In this document: one piece after another, positions 12,568 to 19,476 of the stretch
How the letters are laid out: each line of letters opens with the position of its first letter
Numbering within the stretch: position 1 is the first letter of the stretch
NCBI GenBank assembly: GCA_964443315.1
Contig: CAYUCP010000014.1
Span: 1 to 19,476 of the forward strand
Length of the DNA stretch: 19,476 nt
Reading direction: 5' to 3'
Source of the DNA: JAGOTP01 sp964443315
Lineage (GTDB): Bacteria > Patescibacteriota > Patescibacteriia > 2-12-FULL-60-25
Translations under genes and position numbers: made by a program
Notes under the pieces: generated by a model
The model's input: the letters and a program-made list of their open reading frames with translations, nothing else
The model's database searches: none
What the model was told of the DNA's origin: nothing

Positions 12568-13334
12568 GGATGCCGCGCGCGGCCCGCTACAAGTGCAGCA
12601 ATTGCGGCAAGCGTGGCCACAACACGCGCGCTTGCCCGGAGCCGAAGCGCCGCCGGCGCGGCGCCGCAGCTGCCGGCAAGCCCAGCGACGCGCCGCCCGC
12701 GGCGCCGCGGACCTCCGTGGACGTGGCGCTGGCCGGTGGTGTTGAGGAGGTGCTGCCCAACCCAGTCGCGCCGCGCGAGGCCGGCTCCGGCCCGGGCCCG
12801 GTCGGTCTGCCTGTCGGGCCCGCGGCGCAGTCGGAGGCCGCCGCAGCAGCGGTGCCGGCGGCCGATGGCGGACAGCGCGCGGAGGCGCCGGCTGCAACGC
12901 CTGCAGCGCCCGCCAGCGTGGCGCCGCGGCCCGGCGAGCTGCACCTTGACCCGCGCCTCCTCGAACGCGCGGCGCCGGCGGCGCGCATCGTCGTCTACCG
13001 GCTGGGCAATTTCGCGCGGGCGAAGATGGCCCGGCTTCCGCCGGTGTCGCCCTACGACGATCGGGGGCGGGTCACGGCGGAGGCCGACGAGATCGGCAAG
13101 CTCACGGCCGAAGTCGCCCTCGAGGCCGTGGATCGCTACGCCTCCGGCAAGGTCGATCCCTTCTACGTGAAGTGCGGCGCGCTCGTCGCTGCGCTGTCGA
13201 CGGTGTTCCTCGGAATCGACCCCAACGACATGGGCGCGCACTTCGGCCTCGAGGACGCGCCGCCGCCGGCGCCGGCGCCGACGCTGCGCGTGGTGCAGGA
13301 TCCGCAGGGAGGCGGCGCGGCGCCGTCCGGGTAG
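12564..13334 (+). CDS. CCHC zinc-knuckle protein preceding the packaging ATPase
   Basis: With the GTG start at 12564 (overlapping the upstream TGA) the product is 256 aa; ATG 12453 and ATG 12570 are alternatives in the same frame. A basic N-terminus carries one zinc knuckle, C11-C14-H19-C24 (CSNCGKRGHNTRAC), followed by an RRRRG run, then ~90 residues of Ala/Pro-rich linker, and a helical C-terminal domain (about residues 140-235) with VYRLGNFARAKMARLPPVSPYDDRG split by turns. The nucleic-acid binding head next to the ATPase suggests a role in genome packaging or condensation (inferred). Confidence 0.75.
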   Translation: MRMPRAARYKCSNCGKRGHNTRACPEPKRRRRGAAAAGKPSDAPPAAPRTSVDVALAGGVEEVLPNPVAPREAGSGPGPVGLPVGPAAQSEAAAAAVPAADGGQRAEAPAATPAAPASVAPRPGELHLDPRLLERAAPAARIVVYRLGNFARAKMARLPPVSPYDDRGRVTAEADEIGKLTAEVALEAVDRYASGKVDPFYVKCGALVAALSTVFLGIDPNDMGAHFGLEDAPPPAPAPTLRVVQDPQGGGAAPSG

Positions 13335-13358
13335 CCCGCGCGCGCTGCGTCGCCGGCG

Positions 13359-14081
13359 ATGCCTCCGCGCACCGGATACCGCGTCTTCAATCGCCCCATG
13401 GTGCAGCTCGTCATGGGGCGATGCGGCGTGGGGAAAACCTACTTCACCGACCGGCGGTTGATCCCTGCGCTGTTGGCGGATGGGCGCGACGTGGCCTTGA
13501 TCCACGATCCGCACCCGGAGCACGAAGCGAATTACAGCGGCACGGCGTGGCGGGGCGTCGAGCACTTCCGGCGCGGCTGGGCCGCGGGCAAGGTGCTCAC
13601 CAGGCGCAACGTGTTCCGGCGCGTCGAGCCCGCAGAGGTGATTGCGCTCGGGCGCGAGCTCGCGCGGCTCGGCTGGCGGGTGGTGGTGGTGGTGGACGAG
13701 CTGAACCGCGTTGCGACCCGGCACGGCTACCTCGACGGGGCGCCGCGCAAGGCGCGCGAGCCGCGTCAGCGAACGCCCCTCGAGACGTTGATCCGCGAGC
13801 ACCGACACGAGCGGATTGACTTCGTGGGGACCATCCAACGCCCCGTTGATCTGCACGTCGACTTCACCAGCGCCGCCGGCCGCATGTGGATCTTCGCGCT
13901 GCGACACAGCCGAGATGTCGAGTGGGTGGAAGAGCAGACCGACGAGTCGACCGCAGCGCGCGTGCGCGCTCTCGGGGTGCGGCAATTCGTCGAGTGGAAC
14001 CCCGACGACGTGTCCGACTTGCAGCAGCAGCACAACGCGCCCGCGCGGCGCCAAGAGGTGACCCGTGTCCGTCGTCATTGA
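13359..14081 (+). CDS. P-loop packaging-type ATPase (FtsK/HerA superfamily; PRD1 P9-like or Zot-like)
   Basis: The 240-aa product has Walker A GRCGVGKT (residues 20-27), Walker B VVVVVDE (Asp113, Glu114) and a GTIQRP motif (residues 157-162) that corresponds to the sensor TQRP of HerA/FtsK-type pumps. EHRH before it also resembles Zot/pI assembly ATPases of filamentous phages. There is no membrane span, and the length is like PRD1-type packaging ATPases (~225-240 aa). Position between the zinc-knuckle and capsid genes supports genome packaging. Met13 or later ATG 13398 are alternative starts; no strong binding site is seen. Confidence 0.8.
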   Translation: MPPRTGYRVFNRPMVQLVMGRCGVGKTYFTDRRLIPALLADGRDVALIHDPHPEHEANYSGTAWRGVEHFRRGWAAGKVLTRRNVFRRVEPAEVIALGRELARLGWRVVVVVDELNRVATRHGYLDGAPRKAREPRQRTPLETLIREHRHERIDFVGTIQRPVDLHVDFTSAAGRMWIFALRHSRDVEWVEEQTDESTAARVRALGVRQFVEWNPDDVSDLQQQHNAPARRQEVTRVRRH

Positions 14082-14382
14082 GGTTCGCAACCCCGGCGCG
14101 CTCGTCGAGGCGCAACTTGGAATCGGCCACGTCGGCGACGTGGCGCGCCTGCTGGGGCAAGACCGGCAGCTTGCCGGCCTCGTCGATCAAGCCATCGTCG
14201 AGCAAGTGCGCTCCGCGCTCGCCGCAAACCAGGTCGACGCGGACGTGTACGCCACCGATCCCGCCGGTGCGCCGCCGCCCGCCGCGCCCACCACCGGCAA
14301 CCTGCGCGCGCTCGCCGTCAAGATGGGCGTCGTCGGTGGCGCGCTCTATCTCGCGTGGACGCTGCTGCGCGCGCCGCAGTAA
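14065..14382 (+). CDS. Small protein with C-terminal membrane span
   Basis: The 105-aa product starts at GTG within the end of the ATPase gene, with a strong AAGAGGTG site. The N-terminal ~70 residues are a soluble alpha/beta or helical region, then an Ala/Pro linker, and the last ~25 residues (LAVKMGVVGGALYLAWTLL) form a membrane span. Tail-anchored small proteins beside the capsid gene fit the membrane proteins of internal-membrane phages. Family unknown. Confidence 0.75.
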   Translation: MSVVIEVRNPGALVEAQLGIGHVGDVARLLGQDRQLAGLVDQAIVEQVRSALAANQVDADVYATDPAGAPPPAAPTTGNLRALAVKMGVVGGALYLAWTLLRAPQ

Positions 14383-14461
14383 TCGCACTGCCGAAACTAA
14401 AATAAAAGCGCGCCGCGCCCGAGGCTGGGGACTGCAACGCGAAAACGCGGAGACAGGACCC

Positions 14462-14587
14462 ATGATCAAGGAACTCGCGAAGATGGCCGGTGTGTCGTTC
14501 GTCGTCTGGTACCTCCTCGAGGGCACGCGGCCCAAGACGGCCCAGAGCTGGATCGTCAACGCCGACAACAAGCCCAAGGACAAGTAG
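14462..14587 (+). CDS. 41-aa single-span membrane protein
   Basis: A short gene at ATG 14462 with GGAGACAGG upstream. The product has one hydrophobic segment (about residues 9-20, GVSFVVWYLLEG) and a Lys-rich end. It lies between the ATPase and capsid genes, where internal-membrane phages keep tiny virion-membrane proteins. Short length limits certainty, but the binding site and position support it. Confidence 0.65.
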   Translation: MIKELAKMAGVSFVVWYLLEGTRPKTAQSWIVNADNKPKDK

Positions 14588-14600
14588 CGCCTCGTTCGTC

Positions 14601-14647
14601 GCCGGCCGAGCCGGCGGCACGTAGGCGCGCCCGCCCCGATCGGGGCG
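14601..14647. repeat. Two strong hairpins upstream of the capsid gene
   Basis: GCCGGC-CGA-GCCGGC (14601-14615, extended by one pair) and the perfect 16-bp palindrome CGCCCCGATCGGGGCG (14632-14647). They lie between the stop of the small membrane gene and the capsid start, with no T-run, so RNA processing or stability is more likely than termination. Confidence 0.7.
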
Positions 14648-14714
14648 CGGCTTCCTTCGTGTGCGCCGGCCGACTGCGACGGCCATCCGTCAACCGGAGA
14701 CCGGAGCACACGTC

Positions 14715-15890
14715 ATGAATCGTCCCTTCCTCTTCAGCGCCTTCGACACGAAGACGCTCACGGCCGACGCCGCAACCGAGGTGTCGTTCAACCTCTCCAA
14801 GCTGCCGCTCAAGCGCGAGGGGCAGTGGGCGCACCTGCGCGCCGTGATCCTCTGCTTCACCCTCAACATCGTGCAGGCGGCCAGCACCGGCGCGGCGGTG
14901 AAGATCGTCGACCTCTACCGCCTGGTGCAGGCGGCGGTGCTGAAGCGCAACGGCAATCTCGGCCGCATGCGCTTCAAGACCGGCCACCAGATCCGCATCT
15001 TCAACGCCATCATGAACGGCGGCACCTGGCGCGACTACAAGCCGGCCTCCGACATCGCGGCCAACGGCGGCGGCTCGCCCGTCACCACGTCGGTCACCTT
15101 CTACCTGCCGCTCTACCTCGACGCGCCGTGTCTCGAGGACCCGAACAGCCTGCTCTACCCGTGCGCGGCCTACGTGAACGGCAGCTTCGACTTCAACGTG
15201 GGCGCCGTGTCGAGCGTGCTGGGAGCGACCATCAGCCTGTCCGGCACCAACACGGTCAAGCTCTACGCCGACCTGGTGACCCGCGACGAGCTGCAGGCGG
15301 GCGTCGATCTCGAGGTGTTCAACAAGTCGAACAGCGCCACGAGCGGCAGCACCACCACCGCGATCGACCCGGGCGCCTATGTGCTGATGGCGCTCGCCTG
15401 CGAGAAGACCGGCACCACCACCGGCGGCGACGATCACGGCCTGTTCTCCGACGTGAGTTCGCTGAACTACTTCCCCGAGCGCTTCCCGTCGGCGACCGGA
15501 ACCTTCCTGCTGCACCGCTACATGCAGCAGAAGACCACGGACTGGACGCGCAACGTCGCCTATGGCTCCAACGCCCTGCCGCTCATCTACCCGGCCGGCA
15601 GCGACGGAGGCGGCGCGCGGCTGACGCACAACGTGCTGAACCGCCGCGAGACCACCGCCTTCGACATCAGCACCACGCTGTCGAGCTCGCTGTCGCTGGG
15701 CATCGAATTCCTGCTGGGCCGCGTGAACCAGCACGACCCGGCGCACCTCGCCGACATCCTCAACGTGTGCGAGGTGCCGCAGACGGCCGGCCGGTGGGTG
15801 CCCAAGGGGAGCTCCGGCCGTGCGCCCAAGGCGGAGCGCACGCCGTACGTGCCGATGGTGTTCCTGCCGTCGGGCGCCGCCGCCGCCTAG
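14715..15890 (+). CDS. Putative major capsid protein, double jelly-roll type
   Basis: The 391-aa product has no signal or membrane span and is rich in beta-prone, Thr/Ser/Gly segments. Features that fit double jelly-roll capsids are the length (PRD1 P3 is about 395 aa), an early strand with a conserved-type VTFYLPLYLDAPCLEDP, and a second half with a similar alternation of strands and loops. It follows the ATPase, is flanked by strong hairpins as expected for a highly expressed gene, and is the largest soluble protein of the virion half. The start has GGAG about 10 bases upstream. The fold is inferred from composition, size and context; sequence similarity is too low to be certain by eye. Confidence 0.65.
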   Translation: MNRPFLFSAFDTKTLTADAATEVSFNLSKLPLKREGQWAHLRAVILCFTLNIVQAASTGAAVKIVDLYRLVQAAVLKRNGNLGRMRFKTGHQIRIFNAIMNGGTWRDYKPASDIAANGGGSPVTTSVTFYLPLYLDAPCLEDPNSLLYPCAAYVNGSFDFNVGAVSSVLGATISLSGTNTVKLYADLVTRDELQAGVDLEVFNKSNSATSGSTTTAIDPGAYVLMALACEKTGTTTGGDDHGLFSDVSSLNYFPERFPSATGTFLLHRYMQQKTTDWTRNVAYGSNALPLIYPAGSDGGGARLTHNVLNRRETTAFDISTTLSSSLSLGIEFLLGRVNQHDPAHLADILNVCEVPQTAGRWVPKGSSGRAPKAERTPYVPMVFLPSGAAAA

Positions 15891-15895
15891 CCGTT

Positions 15896-15949
15896 CTCTC
15901 GAGGAGCGGGCCCGCGGTCACTCCTTCCCGCGCGCTCGCTCCTCGAGAG
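15896..15949. repeat. 13-bp perfect inverted repeat after the capsid gene
   Basis: CTCTCGAGGAGCG (15896-15908) is complementary to 15937-15949, 5 bases after the capsid stop. No T-run follows, so it may protect or process the capsid mRNA, or weaken read-through to downstream genes. Confidence 0.85.
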
Positions 15950-15980
15950 TCGTCACCTCTCGCCGGAACGGACTGAAGCC

Positions 15981-16391
15981 ATGTTCGACACCATCCTGCT
16001 GGGCCTGGGCGTGGGCTACCTGCTGCGCACGTTCGTCTTCACCGGACCGCCCGTGTCGACTGCTCCGGCCGGTGGTGGCCCCGGCGGAGGCAGCGGTGGC
16101 GCGTCAGGCAGCTCGGGTGCGCCGCGCACCGGTGCCGGCGCCGCGCGGAGCGACGCGCCCGGTCAGAACATCGTCGGCGGCATCAATGATGCGCTGGCGC
16201 TCGCCAAGCAGGGCGTCGAAGCAGCCAAGAAGATCCGCGATCTCTTCCCCGATGGTTCGCAGGATGCTCCGCGCGCGCCCGACGACACCAGCGGCAGCAG
16301 CGGCGGCAGCAACGCCCCGGTGGGGGACGGCTCCGCCGACGCCCCGGTGGAGACGCCGGACGGCTGGGTGGATCCCGGCTTCGACCCGTAG
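15981..16391 (+). CDS. Membrane protein with Gly/Ser-rich region
   Basis: The 136-aa product starts with a hydrophobic segment (about residues 3-22, TILLGLGVGYLLRTFVF), then a Gly/Ser-rich low-complexity linker, a short helix (about 69-92, IVGGINDALALAKQGVEAAKKI) and an acidic disordered tail. Placed directly after the capsid gene. A virion-membrane protein linking capsid and membrane is plausible; no family recognised. Confidence 0.72.
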   Translation: MFDTILLGLGVGYLLRTFVFTGPPVSTAPAGGGPGGGSGGASGSSGAPRTGAGAARSDAPGQNIVGGINDALALAKQGVEAAKKIRDLFPDGSQDAPRAPDDTSGSSGGSNAPVGDGSADAPVETPDGWVDPGFDP

Positions 16392-16409
16392 CACCTCGCA
16401 GCGTGCGAC

Positions 16410-17441
16410 GTGGCTGCGCCCTCCCCATACCGCCTCGGATTTGGTCCGACGGATCGTCTCGGCGCTGACGCGTTCGAGGGGGAGGGGCCGCTTTCGGGGC
16501 AGCTCGTCAAGTTCGATCGCGTCCGCATTCCCGCCGAGTTTCCCTCCGTCGCTCCCGGCAACCCGCTGCGTTCGATCCTCAGGTGGTCGATCGTGGTCGA
16601 CATGTGGGGCAACGATTGGTTGGCGCCTTCCGACGGGTACAACTGGGAAGGCTTCGTGGAATTCCACGGCGACAACATGTTTTCCCGGGGCTGCGGCCCC
16701 GTGCGGCAGGCTGTCGATGCGGCGGCGGCCGACACCATGGAAGCAAACGGCTGGCGGGAGAGTGAAAACGCCGGCTATGTGTGGCTCGACGAAGACACGT
16801 CGCCCCGCAACGCCTACGTCGAAGACCTCTACATCTTCGACCGGCACGTGTGGTTCCACGGGCCGCGCGATCCGGTGGCGCCTCCGTGGGGCGACCCGTT
16901 CCATGGTGACTACGACCTGAAGCGCACGGCGTGGGTCTACGGGCTGCGCTTCACCTTCCGAGACGCCAAGGGACAGGAGATCGTGTTCCTTGGCGCGGGC
17001 AACAAGTGGACGCGCCAGGCCTACTTGTTCCGCGTCGCCAACCTCGACGGGTGGAGCATTGCGAAAGACGTGATTCTTGCGTCGCTGAGCGGATCGATCT
17101 CCGGCTTGCTTTCTGGCCTTTCGATCGGGTCCATGATCGGACCGATCGGGGCCGTCATTGGCGCCGTGGTAGGTGCGGTCACTGCTGGAATTATTGCAGG
17201 CATCAAGGCGCAGCGCGTCGACTACGAAAACGAGGCGACGCGGCTTCAGGCAATGCGCCGCGCTGCTGCCGCTGCTGTCGTTTCTCCCGATCTCGCTGCA
17301 GTGCTAGGGAGCAACGCTCCCGGTGGCCTGGCGCTGTCCGCCGGCGCGTCCGTCGCGCCTCTGCCCGCGTCGCGCAGGGCATCCCCGCTGCTGCTCCTCG
17401 CGGCGGCTTCGCTGCTGCTGATGGTGGTCGACAATGGCTGA
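16410..17441 (+). CDS. Glycine-zipper membrane protein, possible membrane-penetration protein
   Basis: The 343-aa product has a soluble N-terminal domain (about residues 1-210) rich in Trp, Tyr and Asp, then a long Gly/Ile/Ser-rich hydrophobic region (about 217-268) with repeated G-X3-G spacing typical of glycine zippers, and a second hydrophobic stretch at the C-terminus (about 322-338). The GTG start is tentative, with no clear binding site. Such zipper regions pack into or across membranes; a role in genome delivery through the host membrane or in the virion membrane is inferred. Its end overlaps the next gene by 8 bases. Confidence 0.72.
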   Translation: MAAPSPYRLGFGPTDRLGADAFEGEGPLSGQLVKFDRVRIPAEFPSVAPGNPLRSILRWSIVVDMWGNDWLAPSDGYNWEGFVEFHGDNMFSRGCGPVRQAVDAAAADTMEANGWRESENAGYVWLDEDTSPRNAYVEDLYIFDRHVWFHGPRDPVAPPWGDPFHGDYDLKRTAWVYGLRFTFRDAKGQEIVFLGAGNKWTRQAYLFRVANLDGWSIAKDVILASLSGSISGLLSGLSIGSMIGPIGAVIGAVVGAVTAGIIAGIKAQRVDYENEATRLQAMRRAAAAAVVSPDLAAVLGSNAPGGLALSAGASVAPLPASRRASPLLLLAAASLLLMVVDNG

Positions 17442-17934
17442 ATCCCTTCTCGCGTGGGGCGACGGGCGTCCCGGCTTCCTCGCCGATCCGCAAGGCGCGA
17501 TCGGAGCGCTCACCGATTCCGAATGGTTTGCCGCGTCGCAAGCTGCGCCTTCGGTGGTGACGAAGCTGTGGGCTGATGGTCGCGACGGAATCCACGCGCT
17601 CGGTGACATCATGCGGCCGGCGGTGGCTGCTGGCCTGGTGTCCTTCGCCACGGTCGATGATCGGCTGGCGCAGCTCGAAGAGTATTGGCGTTCGCCGTCG
17701 GTGCAGGATGATCCGATCGCGCGCTTCGTCGTCGCCGATTACTGCGTGTACCTGTGGCTCCGGGCCCGCGCCGCCTACCTCGACGCGGCCGGCAACCCGC
17801 TTCCTCAGTACACCGTCACCGGTCGCGCGGGCGCTGCGGTGGGCGATGCGCTACGCCAGGGCGTTACGGCGCTGGCCGTTGTGCTCGGCGCCTACCTCGC
17901 CTTTCAACTGCTGCTTTCCGAGGTGCGCCGGTGA
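17434..17934 (+). CDS. Tail-anchored membrane protein
   Basis: The 166-aa product has a helical soluble region (about residues 1-138) and a C-terminal membrane span (about 144-160, VTALAVVLGAYLAFQLLL). Its ATG overlaps the upstream gene's end and its stop overlaps the amidase start (GTGA). Co-translation with the lysin suggests a lysis or virion-membrane role; family not recognised. Confidence 0.73.
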   Translation: MAESLLAWGDGRPGFLADPQGAIGALTDSEWFAASQAAPSVVTKLWADGRDGIHALGDIMRPAVAAGLVSFATVDDRLAQLEEYWRSPSVQDDPIARFVVADYCVYLWLRARAAYLDAAGNPLPQYTVTGRAGAAVGDALRQGVTALAVVLGAYLAFQLLLSEVRR

Positions 17935-18572
17935 ACGGCGGGATCGCGCTTGTTGGCGTGGCTGCGCTGGCGCTGCTCATCGCGCGGCGCACGCGCGCCG
18001 CGGTTCGCGCTTCCGCCGCCGGCGCCGCGCCGCTCGTTGCGCCGACGCCGCAGGACACCGACGGGCCGTACTACCCTGGGATCGTCGCCTTCGTGCGCGC
18101 CGCCAGCTACCGCGCAAATCGACGCGTGCCAGTTGCCGCTATCGTGATCCACATCAACGACGGTGGGGACAGCGCCAAGAACACCGCTCGGTACTTCGCG
18201 CAAGATCCCGAGGGGCGCGGCGCCTCCGCGCACTACGTGGTCGGCCGGGAGGGCGAAGTGTACCAGTGCGTTTCCGAGGCTGACGTGGCGTTCCACGCTC
18301 ACGACGCCAACGAATATTCGATCGGAATCGAGAACATCGCCCGCACCCGAGGCGAGCAAGGCGACGGCGATCCCGGCCTGCCCGTCACCGAAGCCAACTA
18401 CCGCGCGACGGCGCTGCTGGTGGCCTACCTCTGTCGCAAATACCGCCTCGAGAGAAGCCGGCGCACCATCGTCGGCCACGCCGAGATCGACCCCAAGACC
18501 TCGCACGCCGACTGCCCCGCGGGGCAATGGGACTGGGATCATTTCATGACCACGTTGGCCAAGGTGCAGTGA
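17931..18572 (+). CDS. N-acetylmuramoyl-L-alanine amidase, membrane-anchored lysin
   Basis: The 213-aa product has an N-terminal hydrophobic anchor (residues ~4-18) and an Amidase_2/T7-lysozyme-type domain (about 66-208). Zinc ligands are visible: His74 in IVIHIND, His183 in VGHAEID and Cys195 in SHADCPAG, with Lys189 near the active site and Glu134 in IGIEN. It cleaves the amide bond between MurNAc and L-Ala in peptidoglycan. The anchor could hold it in the virion membrane as an entry enzyme or act as a signal-arrest-release segment for host lysis. GTG start overlaps the upstream stop. Confidence 0.92.
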   Translation: MNGGIALVGVAALALLIARRTRAAVRASAAGAAPLVAPTPQDTDGPYYPGIVAFVRAASYRANRRVPVAAIVIHINDGGDSAKNTARYFAQDPEGRGASAHYVVGREGEVYQCVSEADVAFHAHDANEYSIGIENIARTRGEQGDGDPGLPVTEANYRATALLVAYLCRKYRLERSRRTIVGHAEIDPKTSHADCPAGQWDWDHFMTTLAKVQ

Positions 18573-18573
18573 C

Positions 18574-19359
18574 ATGCGCGCCCCATACGACCTGAAGCGA
18601 ATCGCCGCACCGACGCTCTACAGCCGCGCCGCCGCCGGCCGCCGCGGCTACGAGGTGGCGTATCCCCTGCCGCTTGACGGCGCCCACTTCGACGGCGTGA
18701 GCATCGACCCGGAGAGCGGCTATCGGCAGCTCGTCGTTTACCTCGACGACGACACCAACGGGATCCCGCTCATCGCCGGCAACGTGATCCGCGCGCCCTT
18801 CAGCGCGCTGCGGGTGGCGCCGCTGCACCCGGCCAGCTACTACGTCGGCAACGTCGCCGGCGCGTCGCCGGCGGTGGCGCTGGTGGCGCAGCGCGCGGTT
18901 CTGCGGCTGTGGCGCTCCGCGCCGCCGCTTCCGGCCGAGCTCGCCCCCTTCCCGCGCACGCTCGTGTTGACGCAACGCCTGGTGACCATCGCAGCTCCCT
19001 CCGGCTCGCCGGTGGCTGGCATGCTCGTGCACTGCCCCGGCGTGCGCCGCCTGATGGCCTGGGTCTCCGACGACAACAACGCGCACACCGCGAACATCAA
19101 CGTGGACGTGTACGGACTGCGGCCGGAGGTGGGCGACGATCAAGACCTGTTTTCGTCGTCGCCGCAGAACGGAACGCTGCTGAAGACCCCCGCCGGTGCG
19201 AACCTGTCGTACACCATCAGCAGCGGGGCCGGATCCTACAGCGCGCAGCAAATGACCGTCGTCGACCCGGGGATCGTCGAGGTGGGCTTCACCCTCAACA
19301 GCTCCGACGCTTTCTCCGTGCGAGTCGGCGTGGTGCTCGACTTCGACGTGGGGGCGTAA
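18574..19359 (+). CDS. Beta-rich protein, possible minor capsid, penton or spike protein
   Basis: The 261-aa product has no signal or membrane span. It is rich in Val/Thr/Ser strands with short loops (for example RQLVVYLDDDTNGIPLIAG, then RLVTIAAPSG, then VDVYGL), the look of a jelly-roll or beta-sandwich protein. It follows the lysin by one base and precedes another small membrane gene. In internal-membrane phages the vertex proteins are single jelly rolls of about this size, so minor capsid or penton is a reasonable inference; it is not proven by any motif. Confidence 0.6.
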   Translation: MRAPYDLKRIAAPTLYSRAAAGRRGYEVAYPLPLDGAHFDGVSIDPESGYRQLVVYLDDDTNGIPLIAGNVIRAPFSALRVAPLHPASYYVGNVAGASPAVALVAQRAVLRLWRSAPPLPAELAPFPRTLVLTQRLVTIAAPSGSPVAGMLVHCPGVRRLMAWVSDDNNAHTANINVDVYGLRPEVGDDQDLFSSSPQNGTLLKTPAGANLSYTISSGAGSYSAQQMTVVDPGIVEVGFTLNSSDAFSVRVGVVLDFDVGA

Positions 19360-19361
19360 CC

Positions 19362-19476
19362 GTGGAATACCTCGCAATCGGAATCGTGGTGCTGCTGGCG
19401 CGGCGCTGGATGCGTTCCAGCACCGCCCCCGCCATCGGTGGGCCCGGCAGCGCCGGCGAGCCCAACAGCGGCCAGC
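19362..19476 (+). CDS. Small single-span membrane protein (N-terminal part; gene crosses the circular join)
   Basis: This is the start (GTG 19362) of the gene that continues at 1-279. Residues 1-20 are MEYLAIGIVVLLARRWMRSS: a short hydrophobic segment followed by basic residues. It begins two bases after the previous stop. Bases 19422-19476 repeat 1-55 and should be counted once. Confidence 0.75.
   Translation, partial: MEYLAIGIVVLLARRWMRSSTAPAIGGPGSAGEPNSGQ
19422..19476. repeat. Terminal direct repeat, right copy (circular join)
   Basis: Identical to bases 1-55. See the left copy. Confidence 0.93.

Noticed and set aside
10781..14090. Long minus-strand frames opposite rep, the zinc-knuckle gene and the ATPase
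   Set aside because: The + strand frames carry recognisable motifs (Rep, CCHC, Walker A/B); the antisense ones do not.
14556..15746. 396-codon minus-strand frame opposite the putative capsid gene
   Set aside because: It is made of Val/Gly/Arg/His repeats with no fold signal, and the + strand frame has a binding site and beta-rich protein sequence.
12453..19476. A giant filamentous (inovirus-like) phage, suggested by the RstA-like Rep and Zot-like features of the ATPase
   Set aside because: The ~391-aa beta-rich protein, the amidase, the ~19.4-kb size and the lack of a clear small coat protein do not fit; a tailless membrane-containing phage fits better, though the ATPase family remains open.

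Overview
The window is most likely one complete circular genome. Bases 1-55 are repeated exactly at 19422-19476, and a reading frame that starts at 19362 continues in phase through the join and stops at 277-279, so the unit is about 19,421 bp. The DNA is very GC-rich by eye, and every gene but one lies on the + strand in tightly overlapping GTGA, ATGA or TGATG arrangements. The gene content points to a temperate, tailless, membrane-containing phage-like element: a tyrosine integrase beside a 50-nt tRNA-Gly 3' fragment (attP), a rolling-circle type initiator with a single-strand binding protein, a small P-loop packaging-type ATPase, a ~391-aa beta-rich putative double jelly-roll major capsid protein, many small single-span membrane proteins and a membrane-anchored amidase. 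No terminase, portal or tail gene was recognised. Very high GC and a lipoprotein with Pro-Asp-Leu repeats of the kind common in myxobacteria suggest a Myxococcota-like host; this is inference.

Layout: (1) 12564 through the join to 1782 is the virion and lysis half: zinc-knuckle protein, ATPase, small membrane proteins, putative capsid protein flanked by strong hairpins, glycine-zipper membrane protein, amidase, a beta-rich possible minor capsid protein, lipoproteins and small membrane proteins. A lone minus-strand lipoprotein gene sits here (543-785). (2) 1783-2177 is a gene-free, highly structured segment with two interleaved long inverted repeats, a row of hairpins and a TTGACA box. (3) 2178-3495 is the integration module: integrase, arm-type repeats, tRNA-Gly fragment. 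(4) 3496-8797 is an operon of about 18 small overlapping genes, strikingly rich in Cys-X2-Cys/zinc motifs and in short repeats at gene junctions; one gene is a truncated XF1762-family protein and one looks frameshifted. It ends at a terminator near 8885-8906. (5) 8957-12567 is the replication module: two uncharacterised proteins, SSB, Rep and a zinc-ribbon protein.

Together this reads as an element that integrates into a tRNA-Gly gene, replicates by a rolling-circle type route and packages its DNA with an FtsK/HerA-superfamily ATPase into a putative double jelly-roll capsid with an internal membrane. The capsid assignment rests on size, composition and context, and needs structural confirmation.
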